64,000 nucleotides of DNA. Origin: Lumnitzera littorea (lineage: Eukaryota; Streptophyta; Magnoliopsida; Myrtales; Combretaceae). Positions 24,593-34,290 of this stretch are shown in pieces. Each line of letters opens with the position of its first letter. Within the stretch, counting starts at the first letter, position 1. The notes under the pieces were generated by a model that was not told the origin of the DNA, did not search any database, and saw only the letters and a program-made list of their open reading frames with translations. The position numbers and the translations under genes were made by a program. The stretch lies in contig JAMXBB010000003.1 in NCBI GenBank assembly GCA_024138015.1, positions 76,360,930 to 76,424,929 on the forward strand, in the 5' to 3' direction.

Positions 24593-25523
24593 CATTTATT
24601 ATTACTTTTGACCTCCAATCATTATGATATTTCAGGGGTTTCTCAAAAGAAAAATTTCATTTGTTTGTTTCTTAAAAATTATAGGACTCTTAAAATTTTC
24701 TAAGAAAAAGGTATACAAAAAAGTAAATTTAAAAATAACCATGACTAACTCTCAACTAGTGATGTTGCTCCAATCTCAAGTTTTAAAATCCTAAGCTAAA
24801 TAACTCGTAACATTACCTTCCAAAAATTTGACTAATCAATTCTAGTAAAGTATCATAAGGTCAATAATAATCAAGATGACATAGATGATTTGACTTAATA
24901 CCAATTAATCACCTATTGCAAGTTAACTTAAAAATTAATTGGGTCAAATATGAATAATTGGTCTCCTAAACAGTAACAAATTCATATATATCCCTTCTCC
25001 ACACTTAAAAACGTACATTGTCCCCAATGTACCACTAAGAAAGCATAACATCAAGATATGAAACAATAAAAACCATCATAGGGAAAAAGGAAATATATGT
25101 ATTAAAAAAGAAATTAATACTTCCCTGCCAATTGAAAATAAGGTGAAGAAGTTCATAACGAGGAAGCATCATCATCGTCGTCACTGCCCTCAACATCCTG
25201 TTCACGACCTCCAACCACCTCTTCCTCACCATGAAAAAATAAAAATGAAGTAAACTCTCAAACAAAATGCATGTATCAATTCCCAAAAGTCCTAAACGTC
25301 GGGTAACTAAACATGCCTAAACAATGAGGAAAATACAGCATAAACAAGAGAGGACAAAAGAAAAAAAATTAAAAGAACTTACTTGGATCGGGAACATGAG
25401 GAGAAGATGGAGAGAAGATGAAATGTGAAATGAAGTTGTGTGGATGTTTGTAAGTGGTTGAGAGAGAGTGTGTGTGTTTGGAAAATATTGTGCCGTGCGT
25501 GTGTGAAATCGTATGGGGCTGGG
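24593..25523 (-). other. Athila 3' untranslated spacer, part 2
   Basis: No domain recognised. On the minus strand near 25370-25480 a CT- and CA-rich leader-like stretch ends in ATCCAAGTAAGTTC, which resembles a splice donor, and a short frame near 25160-25240 ends in an acidic run GSDDDDDASS. These could be remains of a third gene but are too short to call. Confidence 0.35.
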
Positions 25524-25914
25524 CAGACACGGGCTGGGACACGACCGTGTCCCACGCCCGTGTAACAATCTGTGTCATCGTGTCTTACCTGGACGCACTC
25601 GGGTTGGGACACGACCGTGTCCCCTGCTTGTATGACTTATGCTTCCCGTGTGTGAAGAATGAACGGACACAGGCTAGGGACATGACCGTATCCCATGCCC
25701 GTGTAACTTTCTATTCATGGTTGAAGATTTCTGGGCGCACACGGGCTGGGACATGACCGTGTCCAATGCCCGTGTAACTTACTGTTCACTGGTGGAAATT
25801 CTGGACGCACACGGGCTTGGGACACGACAGTGTAACTTTTTGTGCCCACAGCGAGGATCAAAGTCTGGGCGGACACGGGCTGGGGACACGACCGTGTCCC
25901 TCACCCGTGTAACA
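25524..25914. repeat. Six-unit GC-rich hairpin array in the Athila 3' region
   Basis: Six units with a period of about 65-72 bp (cores near 25527, 25595, 25667, 25738, 25808 and 25872). The best core (25527-25563) has outer arms ACACGGGC and GCCCGTGT and inner arms GGGACACG and CGTGTCCC around an AC loop, so the two nested arm pairs can form a near-continuous 16-bp stem. Units 2-6 carry point changes, and unit 5 lacks part of the right arm. A related palindrome occurs once in each Athila LTR. The flanking DNA is AT-rich, so the array stands out by base content. Confidence 0.9.
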
Positions 25915-26171
25915 AAATTTTTTTTTTTTTTTTGAATCAAGAAAAAGGAACTTAGAAATAATATAACTAAAGAGAAAATGAAAAATTAAAATTAAGAAGG
26001 AAAAGACTGACTAAAAATTGAAAGAAAAATATATGAAGCAAAGCAAAGTTAGATAAAACGGAAAATAAAATGAAGAAAAATTAAAGAACTAAAACATAAG
26101 CAAAATTAGACATGGGTTGCCTCCCAAGAAGCGCTTTAGTTAACGTCGATAGCTCGATGGGATACGTCTTC
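25915..26171 (-). other. Spacer between hairpin array and pol end
   Basis: A T16-like run (25919-25933) and A-rich sequence with no feature. Pol ends at 26172. Confidence 0.5.
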
Positions 26172-26498
26172 TTACGTTAGTTCTGTCGGATGGAGATAAA
26201 ACTCCTCCCGGCCAATATGCTCCAAGTTTTCACTCAAGTATAATTTCAACCATTGTCCATTTACCTTAAATGTGCCCTTCTCTGGGTGTGTAACTTCAAC
26301 AGTCCCATACGGGAAGACTCGTGTAATTGTAAATGGTCCAGACCACCTGGATTTTAACTTACCTGGGAATAAACGCAGGCGAGAATTGTACAAAAGGACA
26401 TGATCACCTTCTTTAAATTGTCGACCTTGTTTAATACGCTGATCATGATACTTTTTGGCCCTTTCTTTATATAATTTGGAGTTCTCATATGCATTCGC
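26172..26498 (-). pseudogene. Integrase C-terminal tail after the third stop
   Basis: It is in the same frame as pol, beyond the TGA at 26499. It reads ANAYENSKLYKERAKKYHDQ, then VLLYNSRLRLFPGKLKSRW, then SGPFTITRVFPYGTVEV, and ends HIGREEFYLHPTELT before a TAA-type stop at 26172. This is the usual C-terminal DNA-binding tail of plant Ty3/gypsy integrases (LFPGKLKSRWSGPF motif). The stop removes 108 residues from the protein. Confidence 0.9.
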
Positions 26499-29400
26499 TC
26501 ACCATTCCTCAAGCTCGTTCAATTGAAGTTTCCTGTGAGAACCTGCATGCTCAAAATCAACATTAGTACACTTAATCGCCCAATAAGCCTTATGCTCTAT
26601 CTCGACCGGAAAATGACAAGCTTTGCCATATATAAGTCGGTAGGGTGTGGTGCCGAGTGGTGTTTTGTAGGCGGTTCTATATGCCCATAGCGCATCATCC
26701 AACTTTTCTGACCAATCTTTCCTATGATACTCTACGGTTTTTTCAAGAATTCGCTTAAGATCGCGATTGGCAACTTCCACTTGGCCACTACTTTGGGGGT
26801 GGTACGGGGTGGCTATCCTATGTGTAACGCCATAGCGTTTCAATACTTGATCGAGTTGAGCATTGCAAAAGTATGTTCCCCTATCACTTATAATTGTTCT
26901 AGGGGTGCCAAATCGAGAAAATAGGCCTTTCAAGAATTTTTTTACTACCCTAGCATCATTAGTAGGTAGGGCTTTAGCTTCCACCCACTTAGAGACATAG
27001 TCAATGGCTACTAGGATATATTTGTTTCCATTTGAGTTCGGAAAAGGACCCATGAAATCGATTCCCCACACATTAAATACCTCGACCTCGATGATGGGGT
27101 TTTGTGGCATTTCATCCCTACGGGATATATTTCCCACTCGTTGGCAACGATCACAACTCTCAATATATCTCTGGGCATCTTTAAATAGGGTAGGCCAATA
27201 AAATCCTGCCTCTAGGACCTTATGAGCTGTCCTATTGGTGCTATGATGCCCACCCGTGGGCCCCGAATGACAGTAGCTCAAAATTCGCCAACCTTCGAGG
27301 TATGGTACACACCTTCGAATGACATGATCTGCACATACTTTAAACAGGTAAGGATCATCCCAAAAATAATGTTTCACATCAGAAAAGAATTTCTTCTTTT
27401 GCTGGTGTTGAAGTCCCTTCGGTATGATCCTAGCAGCTAAAAAATTAGCAATATCTACAAACCAAGGAATTTCCATATCACTTACCTGGGCGATGGCATA
27501 GAGTCGCTCCTTAAGGAATTCATCCTTGATCTCGTTCTCGTCGAGCAATTCCAAGTTTGGCTTCTCCAATCGGGATAGGTGATCTGCTGCTAAATTCTCA
27601 GCACCTTTTTTATCTTTGATCTCCACATCAAACTCTTGTAGCAACAAGATCCACCTAATCAATCTTGGTTTTGCATCCATCTTTGCTAACAAGTACCTAA
27701 GGGCAGAATGATCAGTATAAACAATTACCTTAGATAGAAGCAAATAAGAGCGAAATTTATCAAAGGCAAAAACAACGGCTAGCAACTCTTTTTCTGTAGT
27801 AGTGTAGTTCTCCTGAGCATTCGTAAGAGTTTTGCTAGCATAGTGAATTGGTTGAAAGTGCTTGTCTCGCCTTTGCCCCAGCACTGCCTCGACTGCGTGA
27901 TCACTTACATCACACATAAGCTCAAAGGGGAGTGCCCAATCAGGTACTACCATGATTGGAGCATTGGTAAGTTTCTCTTTAAGGATATTGAAAGCTTTCA
28001 AACACTCCTGAGAGAAAACATAAGGCACATCCTTCTCTAATAGCATAGTCAAAGGGCAGGCAATTTTCGAGAAATCCTTGATAAATCGCCTGTAAAAACC
28101 TATGTGTCCTAAGAAACTTCTTATAGCCCTGACCGAAGTTGGAGATGGGAGTCTTGCAATCACATCCACCTTGGCGGTATCCACCTCAATTCCTCGATAA
28201 GAGATCTTATGGCCTAGCACAATACCTTCTTGTACCATGAAGTGGCACTTTTCCCAATTGAGGACAAGGTTGGTCTCTTCATACCGAGTAAGTACCCTGT
28301 CCAAATTATTCAAACAAAGGTCAAATGAGTTGCCAAAAACTGAAAAATCATCCATAAATACCTCCATTATGTCCTCAATCAAATCATAAAAAATAGCTAA
28401 CATGCATCGCTGGAATGTAGCCGGTGCATTGCAAAGACCAAAAGGCATTCTATGATAACCAAAAGTGCCATAAGGACAAGTGAAAGTGGTCTTTTCTTGA
28501 TCTTCCGGTGCAATAGGTATCTGAAAATAACCAGATAAGCCATCCAGAAAACAATAAAACATATGTCCAGCTAATCGTTCTATCATTTGATCAATAAAAG
28601 GTAAGGGGAAATGGTCTTTTCGTGTAGCATCGTTTAACTTTCGATAATCGATACATACACGCCAACCTGTTACCGTTCTCATCGGAATCAATTCATTTTT
28701 TTCATTAGGGACTACTGTCATCCCACTTTTTTTTGGAACAACTTGCACTGGACTTACCCATGAACTGTCAGAGATAGGATATATCATACCTGCATCGAGG
28801 AGTTTGATAACTTCCTTTTTGACTACCTCTTTCATATTTGGATTCAAACGTCTCTGGGGCTGCACAACCGGCTTATAATTTTCTTCCATTAAAATCTTAT
28901 GAGTACAAAAGGAGAGATTGATACCTCGAATATCGGATGTTTTCCAAGCAATGGCCCTCTTATGCTCCTTGAGTACTTTCAGCAACCTTTCTTTGTGTTC
29001 TTTTTCCAAATCGGATGCTATAATTACCGGTAATTTGGAGTCCTTCTCTAAGAAGGCATATTCCAAATAGTCAGGTAATTGTTTTAGCTCCAATACTGGT
29101 GGTTCCTCAATCGAAGGTTTTAACTGTGCTTCCTTCCTCTTTTCAATCTCTTCAAACCCTATCTCAATAGAGATGGGTTTATTTGCCTCCAGTTGGGCTA
29201 TCACCTCAGATTTGATAGGATTTTCCGAAGCCGTCTCCATGCCTAATTGCAAGCAACTCTCCAACGGATCTTTAAGAAGAACTTCCTGCATATAACTCGA
29301 AACAAAAGTGTCAGTAACATCAAGAAGGTAGCAAGTATCATCCTGATCGACATATTTTTTCATAGCCTCTGAAATTTTAAACGTGATCTCTTCATCTCCT

Positions 29401-30416
29401 ACTCGAAGAATGAGCTTGCCACCACTAACATCAATGATAGCCCTGGCGGTAGCTAAGAATGGTCTTCCTAGGTTAAGGGGTAACTCAAAATCGTCATCCA
29501 TATCCAGTATCACAAAATCAACTGGAAAAATGAATTTACCCACTCGGACTAATACATCCTCAAATATGCCTCTAGGATACTTCACAGATCTATCAGCTAA
29601 TTGCAAACTCATGTATGTGGGTTTAGGTTCCCCTAATCCTAGTTTCTTGAAAAATTTGTAAGGCATTAAATTGATGCTAGCACCCAAATCAGCTAACGCT
29701 TTGTCAATTAACAGATCACCAATATGACAAGGAATGGTAAAACTTCCTGGGTCTTTTAGCTTTTTGGGCAACTTGTTTTGCACAATCGCTGAATACTTTT
29801 CATCCAAGATGACTGTAGAAAGCTCCTCAAGCTTCCTCTTGTTGGATAGCAAATCTTTCAAGAACTTAGCGTACTTTGGCATCTGTGACAAGGCATCAAC
29901 AAGAGGTAAGTTAATATGCAGTTGTTTAAAGAGGTCAAGGAACTTACTAAATTGTTGGTCATTGCGATCTTTCTCGAGTCTTTGGGGATATGGGATTGGT
30001 GGTTGATATTCTTTCACCTTTGATGACTCTACATCTTCTATTGGTTTCGTCCCCTCCTTGCTCTTGCTAGTCTCTTCGCTAACCTTCCTCTCAGCATGCA
30101 ACTCCTTCCCATTCCGAAGTGTTACTGCCTTAACATGTTCCTTTGGATTGGGTTCTATATTTCCAGGTAGTGATCCCTGCGGTCTTTCAGAGATTAGCTT
30201 CGCAAGTTGACCAATTTGGTTCTCGAGATTGCGATTTGAAGCCTCTTGATTTCTCAACGAGGATTCAATGTTGGATAAGCGAGCCTCATTGCCTTGAATG
30301 TATTTTGTGAGAAGTTCTTCCACACTGGGCTTCTTTTCTTGAGGGAGAGGAGGTGGGAATGGTCGTTGAAACCCAGGTGGGCCAAAGTTGGTCTTCTGCT
30401 GGTCTTGATTTTGGTT
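26499..30416 (-). pseudogene. pol: Pol part: protease, RT, RNase H, integrase
   Basis: It is open from after the TAA at 30417 to the TGA at 26499; the 1274 residues from the GTG codon at 30323 are used for numbering. Retropepsin motif DLGAS is at about 212-216. RT: VCIDYRKLND (about 556), FLDGLSGYF (593) and FMDDF (658-659 DD). RNase H: CDVSDH (805), TEKELL (845), YTDHSAL (871) and AADHLSR (914). Integrase: zinc histidines near 1019-1026 and CDRC (1057-1060), then D1089 (WGIDFMGPF), D1147 (ISDRGTYF) and E1183 (GQVEVANR), the last two 35 residues apart. All catalytic residues that I can check are kept. The frame has no own ATG near its start; it would be made only as part of gag-pol. Confidence 0.9.
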
Positions 30417-30449
30417 TTAGTTTCCCCAAGAGAAATTGGGGTGATTCCT

Positions 30450-31544
30450 TCATCCAAGATTATAAGTGTTGCTGTAAGCGTTATTTTGTTGCTTAGGTGG
30501 ATTTCCTAGATAATCCACTTGTTCTAGTTGTTCTTGTGTTCCATACCCCTGCATACCAAAATCACTTACATCCGATTGCACTTGTTGAGGGCCAATTGAG
30601 AGTGCGTCAATCTTTTTACTCAACAAGTCTACCTTGGCTGCCAGAGCAGTGGTCAAGTCCACATCATAAATTCCCATGGCCTTTTGCTTGGCTCTAGTGC
30701 TTTCCCACTGATAGTTGTTCATCGCTATTCCTTCAATCAAATTTTGGGCTTGTTCAGGTGTCTTAGTGTTCAAAGTACCTCCTGCGGATGCATCAATCAT
30801 CTGTCTAGTGGATAGATTGAGACCATTGTAGAAGGTCTGAATCTGCATCCATAGTGGGAGGCCATGATGTGGGCACCTCCTGAGCAAGTCCTTGAACTGC
30901 TCCCAAGTGTCATAAAGCGTCTCTGCTTCCAATTGAGCAAAACACGAAATATCATTCCGAAGTTTAGCGGTTTTTGCAGGTGGGAAATATTTCTCCAAAA
31001 ATTTCTCTACCAATTCATTCCAAGTTGAGAATGAATTTCTTGGTAGGGAGTTCAACCACTGTTTTGCTCTTTCCCTCAAGGAGAAAGGGAATAGTCGCAG
31101 TCGAATGGCATCATCCGTGGCTCCGTTGATTTTGAACGTATCACAAATCTGTAGAAAACTAGAGATGTGGGCATTAGGATCTTCGTCTTGGAGACCATCA
31201 AACTGAACATATTGTTGCACCATTTGTATGATGTTAGGTGCAATTTGGAAGTTATTAGCCGCGACGGTTGGCCTTGCAATACTAGAGTCAACTCCAATAA
31301 GTGTGGGCCTTGAATAATCGGACATGGTCCGATTTGCTCCATTCCCGTTGTTAGCCATGTGTGGTGGATCTTCTTGCTCGATGAATTGAGTGTTGGCCTC
31401 TTGACCTTCTTCCTTGATTTCAACAATTGACTCATCGTCTATGGTTGCCACAATTTGTCTAGGTCGCGATATCAAATTTTGAAGGGCAGTTCTCTCAATT
31501 TCAGGATCGAGTTCTACCAAATCTTCCGGATTACTGCGGGTCAT
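30450..31544 (-). CDS. gag: Gag (capsid/nucleocapsid) part of the Athila element, 364 aa
   Basis: It begins MTRSNPEDL and DPEIERT, a typical Athila gag start. The Retrotrans_gag domain spans roughly residues 105-280: RLRLFPFSLRERAKQWL, WNELVEKFLEKYFPPAK, ETLYDTWEQFKDLLRRCPHH and IQTFYNGLNLSTRQMID. An acidic linker (about residues 40-60) precedes it and a Q/N-rich tail follows. No CCHC zinc knuckle is seen, as is usual in this lineage. The product would assemble the cytoplasmic particle. It ends at a premature TGA, but the open part covers the whole gag domain, so a gag-only protein could be made if transcribed. Confidence 0.85.
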   Translation of the reverse strand: MTRSNPEDLVELDPEIERTALQNLISRPRQIVATIDDESIVEIKEEGQEANTQFIEQEDPPHMANNGNGANRTMSDYSRPTLIGVDSSIARPTVAANNFQIAPNIIQMVQQYVQFDGLQDEDPNAHISSFLQICDTFKINGATDDAIRLRLFPFSLRERAKQWLNSLPRNSFSTWNELVEKFLEKYFPPAKTAKLRNDISCFAQLEAETLYDTWEQFKDLLRRCPHHGLPLWMQIQTFYNGLNLSTRQMIDASAGGTLNTKTPEQAQNLIEGIAMNNYQWESTRAKQKAMGIYDVDLTTALAAKVDLLSKKIDALSIGPQQVQSDVSDFGMQGYGTQEQLEQVDYLGNPPKQQNNAYSNTYNLG

Positions 31545-31675
31545 GCACTATAAAGGCAAGAAATAAAAAATCAATTGTAGCTCTAGATAATAAAAATAAA
31601 CAATGAAAAAAAAATAAAATAAAGGAAAAAAAAATGGTTAAAGTAATAAAGCAACTAGCGTTCTTACTATCAAAA

Positions 31676-31694
31676 ATCCCTGGCAACGGCGCCA
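31676..31694 (-). promoter_or_regulatory. Primer-binding site, complementary to tRNA-Asp(GTC)
   Basis: The minus strand reads TGGCGCCGTTGCCAGGGAT, which matches the complement of the 3' end of plant tRNA-Asp(GTC) except one base (A for G at position 14), as far as I recall that tRNA. Six bases separate it from the 5' LTR end at 31701. It primes minus-strand DNA synthesis. Confidence 0.85.
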
Positions 31695-32602
31695 AAAACT
31701 TGATACGAGACAAGCGCACCTATCAATTTTAATATAGCGGATATGAGTCTGAGTCGATCCCTCAGAGATTTTGAGTACGAATATTAACTTTAGCTTTATT
31801 ATCTAATCGGAAAATTATGATGAGTTGAATGAATTAAAAATACTGAAATTAACAACTAAACTACTTATGAGACTTAATTACGCAAATTAGAAAGCAATAA
31901 ACTACTAACGACTTCAAGTATGCAATAATGTATTTAGGAATTATTTCCCCTAGTGTTTAACATGTAACCTTTTTAAAATATATTCAATTTAGTTTCTATA
32001 ATTCTTGACCGGAGGGATTCACAATTAAAGCTAATATCTTTCTCAAGCATATTAACCCTAATTCTAAATTATTTACCGGAATCTCTTCACTTAGTAATAT
32101 AACTTAAAATTGCATTAATGTATAATGAATTCCCATACAAACAATCAACTTTCCGGAAGAAACATGTATCTTATCTCTAAGTATACATATAATTCTCTCC
32201 AATTATGCTAAGATCTAATTACACATGCAATTTCTCAATCAACATGCATAATATCATATATTGATACTCTAGAATTATCAATCCATAACTAAACGACATA
32301 ATTGAATCAAGAAAAAATAGAAACTTTCTTGAAATTATAATTCAATCTAAGGGTTACGTGAAACCCTAGGTTCCATAATCCTAAATACTTGAATTCTAAG
32401 CTATCATAACGAATCTAAAAACGAGTTCCATCAAAAACATGAAATAAAGCATGAAAACCCCTCTTGATTTGATAAACAATCTCTCTAATCTTGAAATCGA
32501 TGTCGTTCTCCCTTCTTAATTGATGTTCTCCTCAAGTCTCTTCTCGTCTCTTGTATCTCTCCGTTTCTGTAATGTCTCCCTCTCTTTTAAACCCTAAGAT
32601 CC

Positions 32603-32617
32603 CCTTATATATATGTA
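32603..32617 (-). promoter_or_regulatory. TATA box of the Athila 5' LTR
   Basis: The minus strand reads TACATATATATAAGG, the strongest TATA-like run in the LTR, about 28 bases downstream of the hairpin palindrome. The solo LTR has ACATATATAAAAGG at the matching place (49797-49810). Confidence 0.55.
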
Positions 32618-32644
32618 TTACACGAATTTTATTTTCGTCACCAG

Positions 32645-32681
32645 ACACGGCCTGGGACATGGCCGTGTCCCCAGGTCGTGT
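32645..32681 (-). promoter_or_regulatory. Promoter-proximal hairpin palindrome in the LTR
   Basis: Left arm ACACGGCCTGGGACA pairs with right arm TGTCCCCAGGTCGTGT, with one bulged C and one G-T type mismatch, around a TGGCCG loop. The counterpart in the 3' LTR is 23611-23647 and in the solo LTR 49731-49767. The same kind of palindrome forms the six-unit array at 25524-25914. Confidence 0.75.
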
Positions 32682-32918
32682 AACTTTCTACACTAAGGCA
32701 AAATTTCTACATAACTTCAAAATTTCATAACTTCTTTGTTTGAACTCGGAATTGAGTGAAACTTGATTCATTTTCTTCGTTTTCGAGCCTAGAACGCGTT
32801 TAAACCCTAAAATCAACATTTTACTCAATTAAGTATCATTTTCTTTAAGGAAAACAAAAAATGTAAGGGAAATGCTATAAAATCACCATATGAAATATGT
32901 TTAAAATTAGAGTTACCA

Positions 32919-32923
32919 CTTAA
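32919..32923. repeat. Target-site duplication, right (CTTAA)
   Basis: Matches 22662-22666 exactly. Confidence 0.9.
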
Positions 32924-32995
32924 CGAATAATGTATTAACCTAAAAGGTCCTAACATATGTATGCTGCTACGTGCATTCTTTTGTTTTAATGATAA

Positions 32996-33208
32996 GTAGT
33001 TCTTACTAGTGAATTAGTAAACAATCAAAGAATTGATAGGCTACAAGACCTTCTTAAGATTCGTGAGCAGTTGCTAGAGGTTGAAATTGCTTGTTCGAAG
33101 GAAAAGCTCGATTATTCTAAAGCTCATAATTGGGCCCTAAAAGCCCTTCTTAAACAAGTCAATGGAGAAGCCTATGAAATGCTAAAAGACCTTAAAGCTC
33201 ATTTATGA
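32996..33208 (+). pseudogene. Open coding-like fragment, helical and charged (70 codons)
   Basis: This frame is open from after a TGA-TAA pair (32990-32995) to a TGA at 33206-33208. It has no ATG near its start. Residues include RLQDLLKIREQLLEVEIACS, then KEKLDYSKAHNWALKALLKQ, then VNGEAYEMLKDLKAHL, a Leu/Lys/Glu-rich heptad-like pattern suggesting a coiled coil. It lies in the continuation of LTR copy C beyond the Athila insertion, so it may be the end of an ORF1-type gene of that element. I do not recognise a family. Confidence 0.35.
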
Positions 33209-33609
33209 GACTTAGTTTAAGGTCTTTCTAGTTTAAATCTAAAGGGCCTAGAATAAAATGTCAAGTTTCATTTTTAGAATAAATGTTAGGCCCTCCTCCT
33301 TTGTTTTTTGTACTCTAATTTTCCAAAATAATAAAAGTTCTCTTTAGTTTATTGTCCTTCTTTCTTTAAGATTCTCTTTTTGTAAATAAGTGCTTCAATA
33401 AAACTCATTTAACCATTTTTCTCTCTCCTTCATGGAAATGTAAATAAAATCCATTAACTTGTAATTTAGAACCCTAAAATCATCATTTGTATTTAGATTT
33501 CTCGATTTTTGTAAAATAAAAGCCTCATTTTTATCTGCCATAAAAAAAAAAGAAGAAAATGAAAAAGAAAAGAAGAAAAGTTACTAATGGTTACAAATTC
33601 TTATGGGAT
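33209..33609. other. AT-rich spacer with A-rich tract
   Basis: AATAAA-type words occur at 33339, 33396 and 33446, and an A/G-rich tract at 33541-33580. No gene seen. Confidence 0.4.
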
Positions 33610-34290
33610 CAACCCAAACAAAAACCCTCAGCCCGTTACGGCGACCAACCTAAATATTGTCACTTAGCTCATTAAGGAAGCCAACCTAAACACTAGCCCC
33701 TCAGTCCGTTAAGGCAGTTAAGCACACTAACCCTCAATCCATTCAAGCAATCAACCTAAACACTAGCCCTTCAATTCATTAAGGTAACCAACCTCAACAA
33801 AGTCACTTAGCTCATTTAAGTAGTCAAGCCAAACGCTAGCCCCTTAGTCCATTAAGGCAATTAGGCATACTAACCCTTAGCCTATTAAGGAAACTAACCC
33901 CAATACTAGCCCCTCGACCCATTAAGGTAGCTAACCTAAATAAAGTCACTTAGTTCATTTAGGCAACTAACCTAAACACTGGCCCCTCGGCCTGTTAAGG
34001 TAAGTAAGCCTAAATACTAACCTTTAGCCCATTTAAGCAGCCAACTCAAACACTAGCCCTTAGCCCATTAAGGCGGTTATACCTAAACACTAACCTTTAA
34101 CCCATTCAGGGAGCTAACCCAAATACTAGCCCCTCAGCTCATTAAGGCATTAAGCCTAAACATTAACCCCTGGACCATTCAGGCAACCTACCCAAACACA
34201 AACTATGACCCATTACACTAACCTTTAACCCATTCAGGCAGCGTACCTAAATATAAACCCTAGCCTATCAAGGCAACTGAGAATAACTAA
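33610..34290. repeat. Degenerate minisatellite, unit about 35-37 bp
   Basis: Around 18 units built on the phrases CACTAGCCCCTCAGCCCATT and AAGGCAACCAACCTAAA with heavy variation (GTCACTTAGCTCATTTAGG is a recurrent variant, near 33659, 33802 and 33942). Variants alternate, hinting at a longer composite period of about 110-140 bp. Confidence 0.8.

Larger units (their letters stand above)
26172..31544 (-). pseudogene. gag-pol: Athila gag-pol, single frame with three in-frame stops
   Basis: From the ATG at 31542-31544 to the terminal stop at 26172-26174 the same reading frame runs 1790 codons with no frameshift. It is interrupted by TGA at 30450-30452, TAA at 30417-30419 and TGA at 26499-26501. 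Each is one C:G to T:A transition from a sense codon. The first two fall in the gag-protease linker, so they separate gag from pol; the third truncates the integrase C-terminus. Gag, protease, RT, RNase H and integrase all follow in Ty3/gypsy order. The absence of frameshifts and the small number of stops mean the copy died recently or by base change after insertion. The ATG at 31544 is chosen because it opens the frame and matches the usual Athila gag start. Confidence 0.92.
22667..32918 (-). mobile_element. Full-length Athila-lineage Ty3/gypsy retrotransposon (10.25 kb)
   Basis: It is a complete element on the minus strand: 5' LTR (31701-32918), tRNA-Asp primer site (31676-31694), gag-pol (31544-26172), a non-coding 3' region with two tandem arrays (about 24380-25910), a polypurine tract, the 3' LTR (22667-23884), and a CTTAA duplication on both sides. 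The gag start (MTRSNPEDL...DPEIERT), the DLGAS protease motif, FMDDF reverse transcriptase and the tRNA-Asp primer are all typical of Athila. The LTRs differ at roughly 25 of 1218 positions by eye, mostly transitions, which implies a recent insertion. Gag-pol has three stop codons, so this copy is not autonomous. No env-like third gene is seen between pol and the 3' LTR. Confidence 0.95.
31701..32918 (-). repeat. Athila 5' LTR
   Basis: It is 1218 bp with plus-strand ends TGATACGAGAC and GTTACCA. In the minus sense it is the promoter of the element: a hairpin palindrome at 32645-32681 and a TATA run at 32603-32617. It carries fewer changes from a clean palindrome than the 3' LTR. CTTAA follows at 32919-32923. 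Confidence 0.95.

Noticed and set aside
25454..25935. Plus-strand frames of 72-100 codons over the hairpin array
   Set aside because: They are produced by the tandem GC-rich repeat, lie antisense to the element and have repeat-derived peptides.
26724..30006. Several plus-strand frames of 65-92 codons inside the Athila pol
   Set aside because: They are antisense shadows of a well-supported gag-pol frame.
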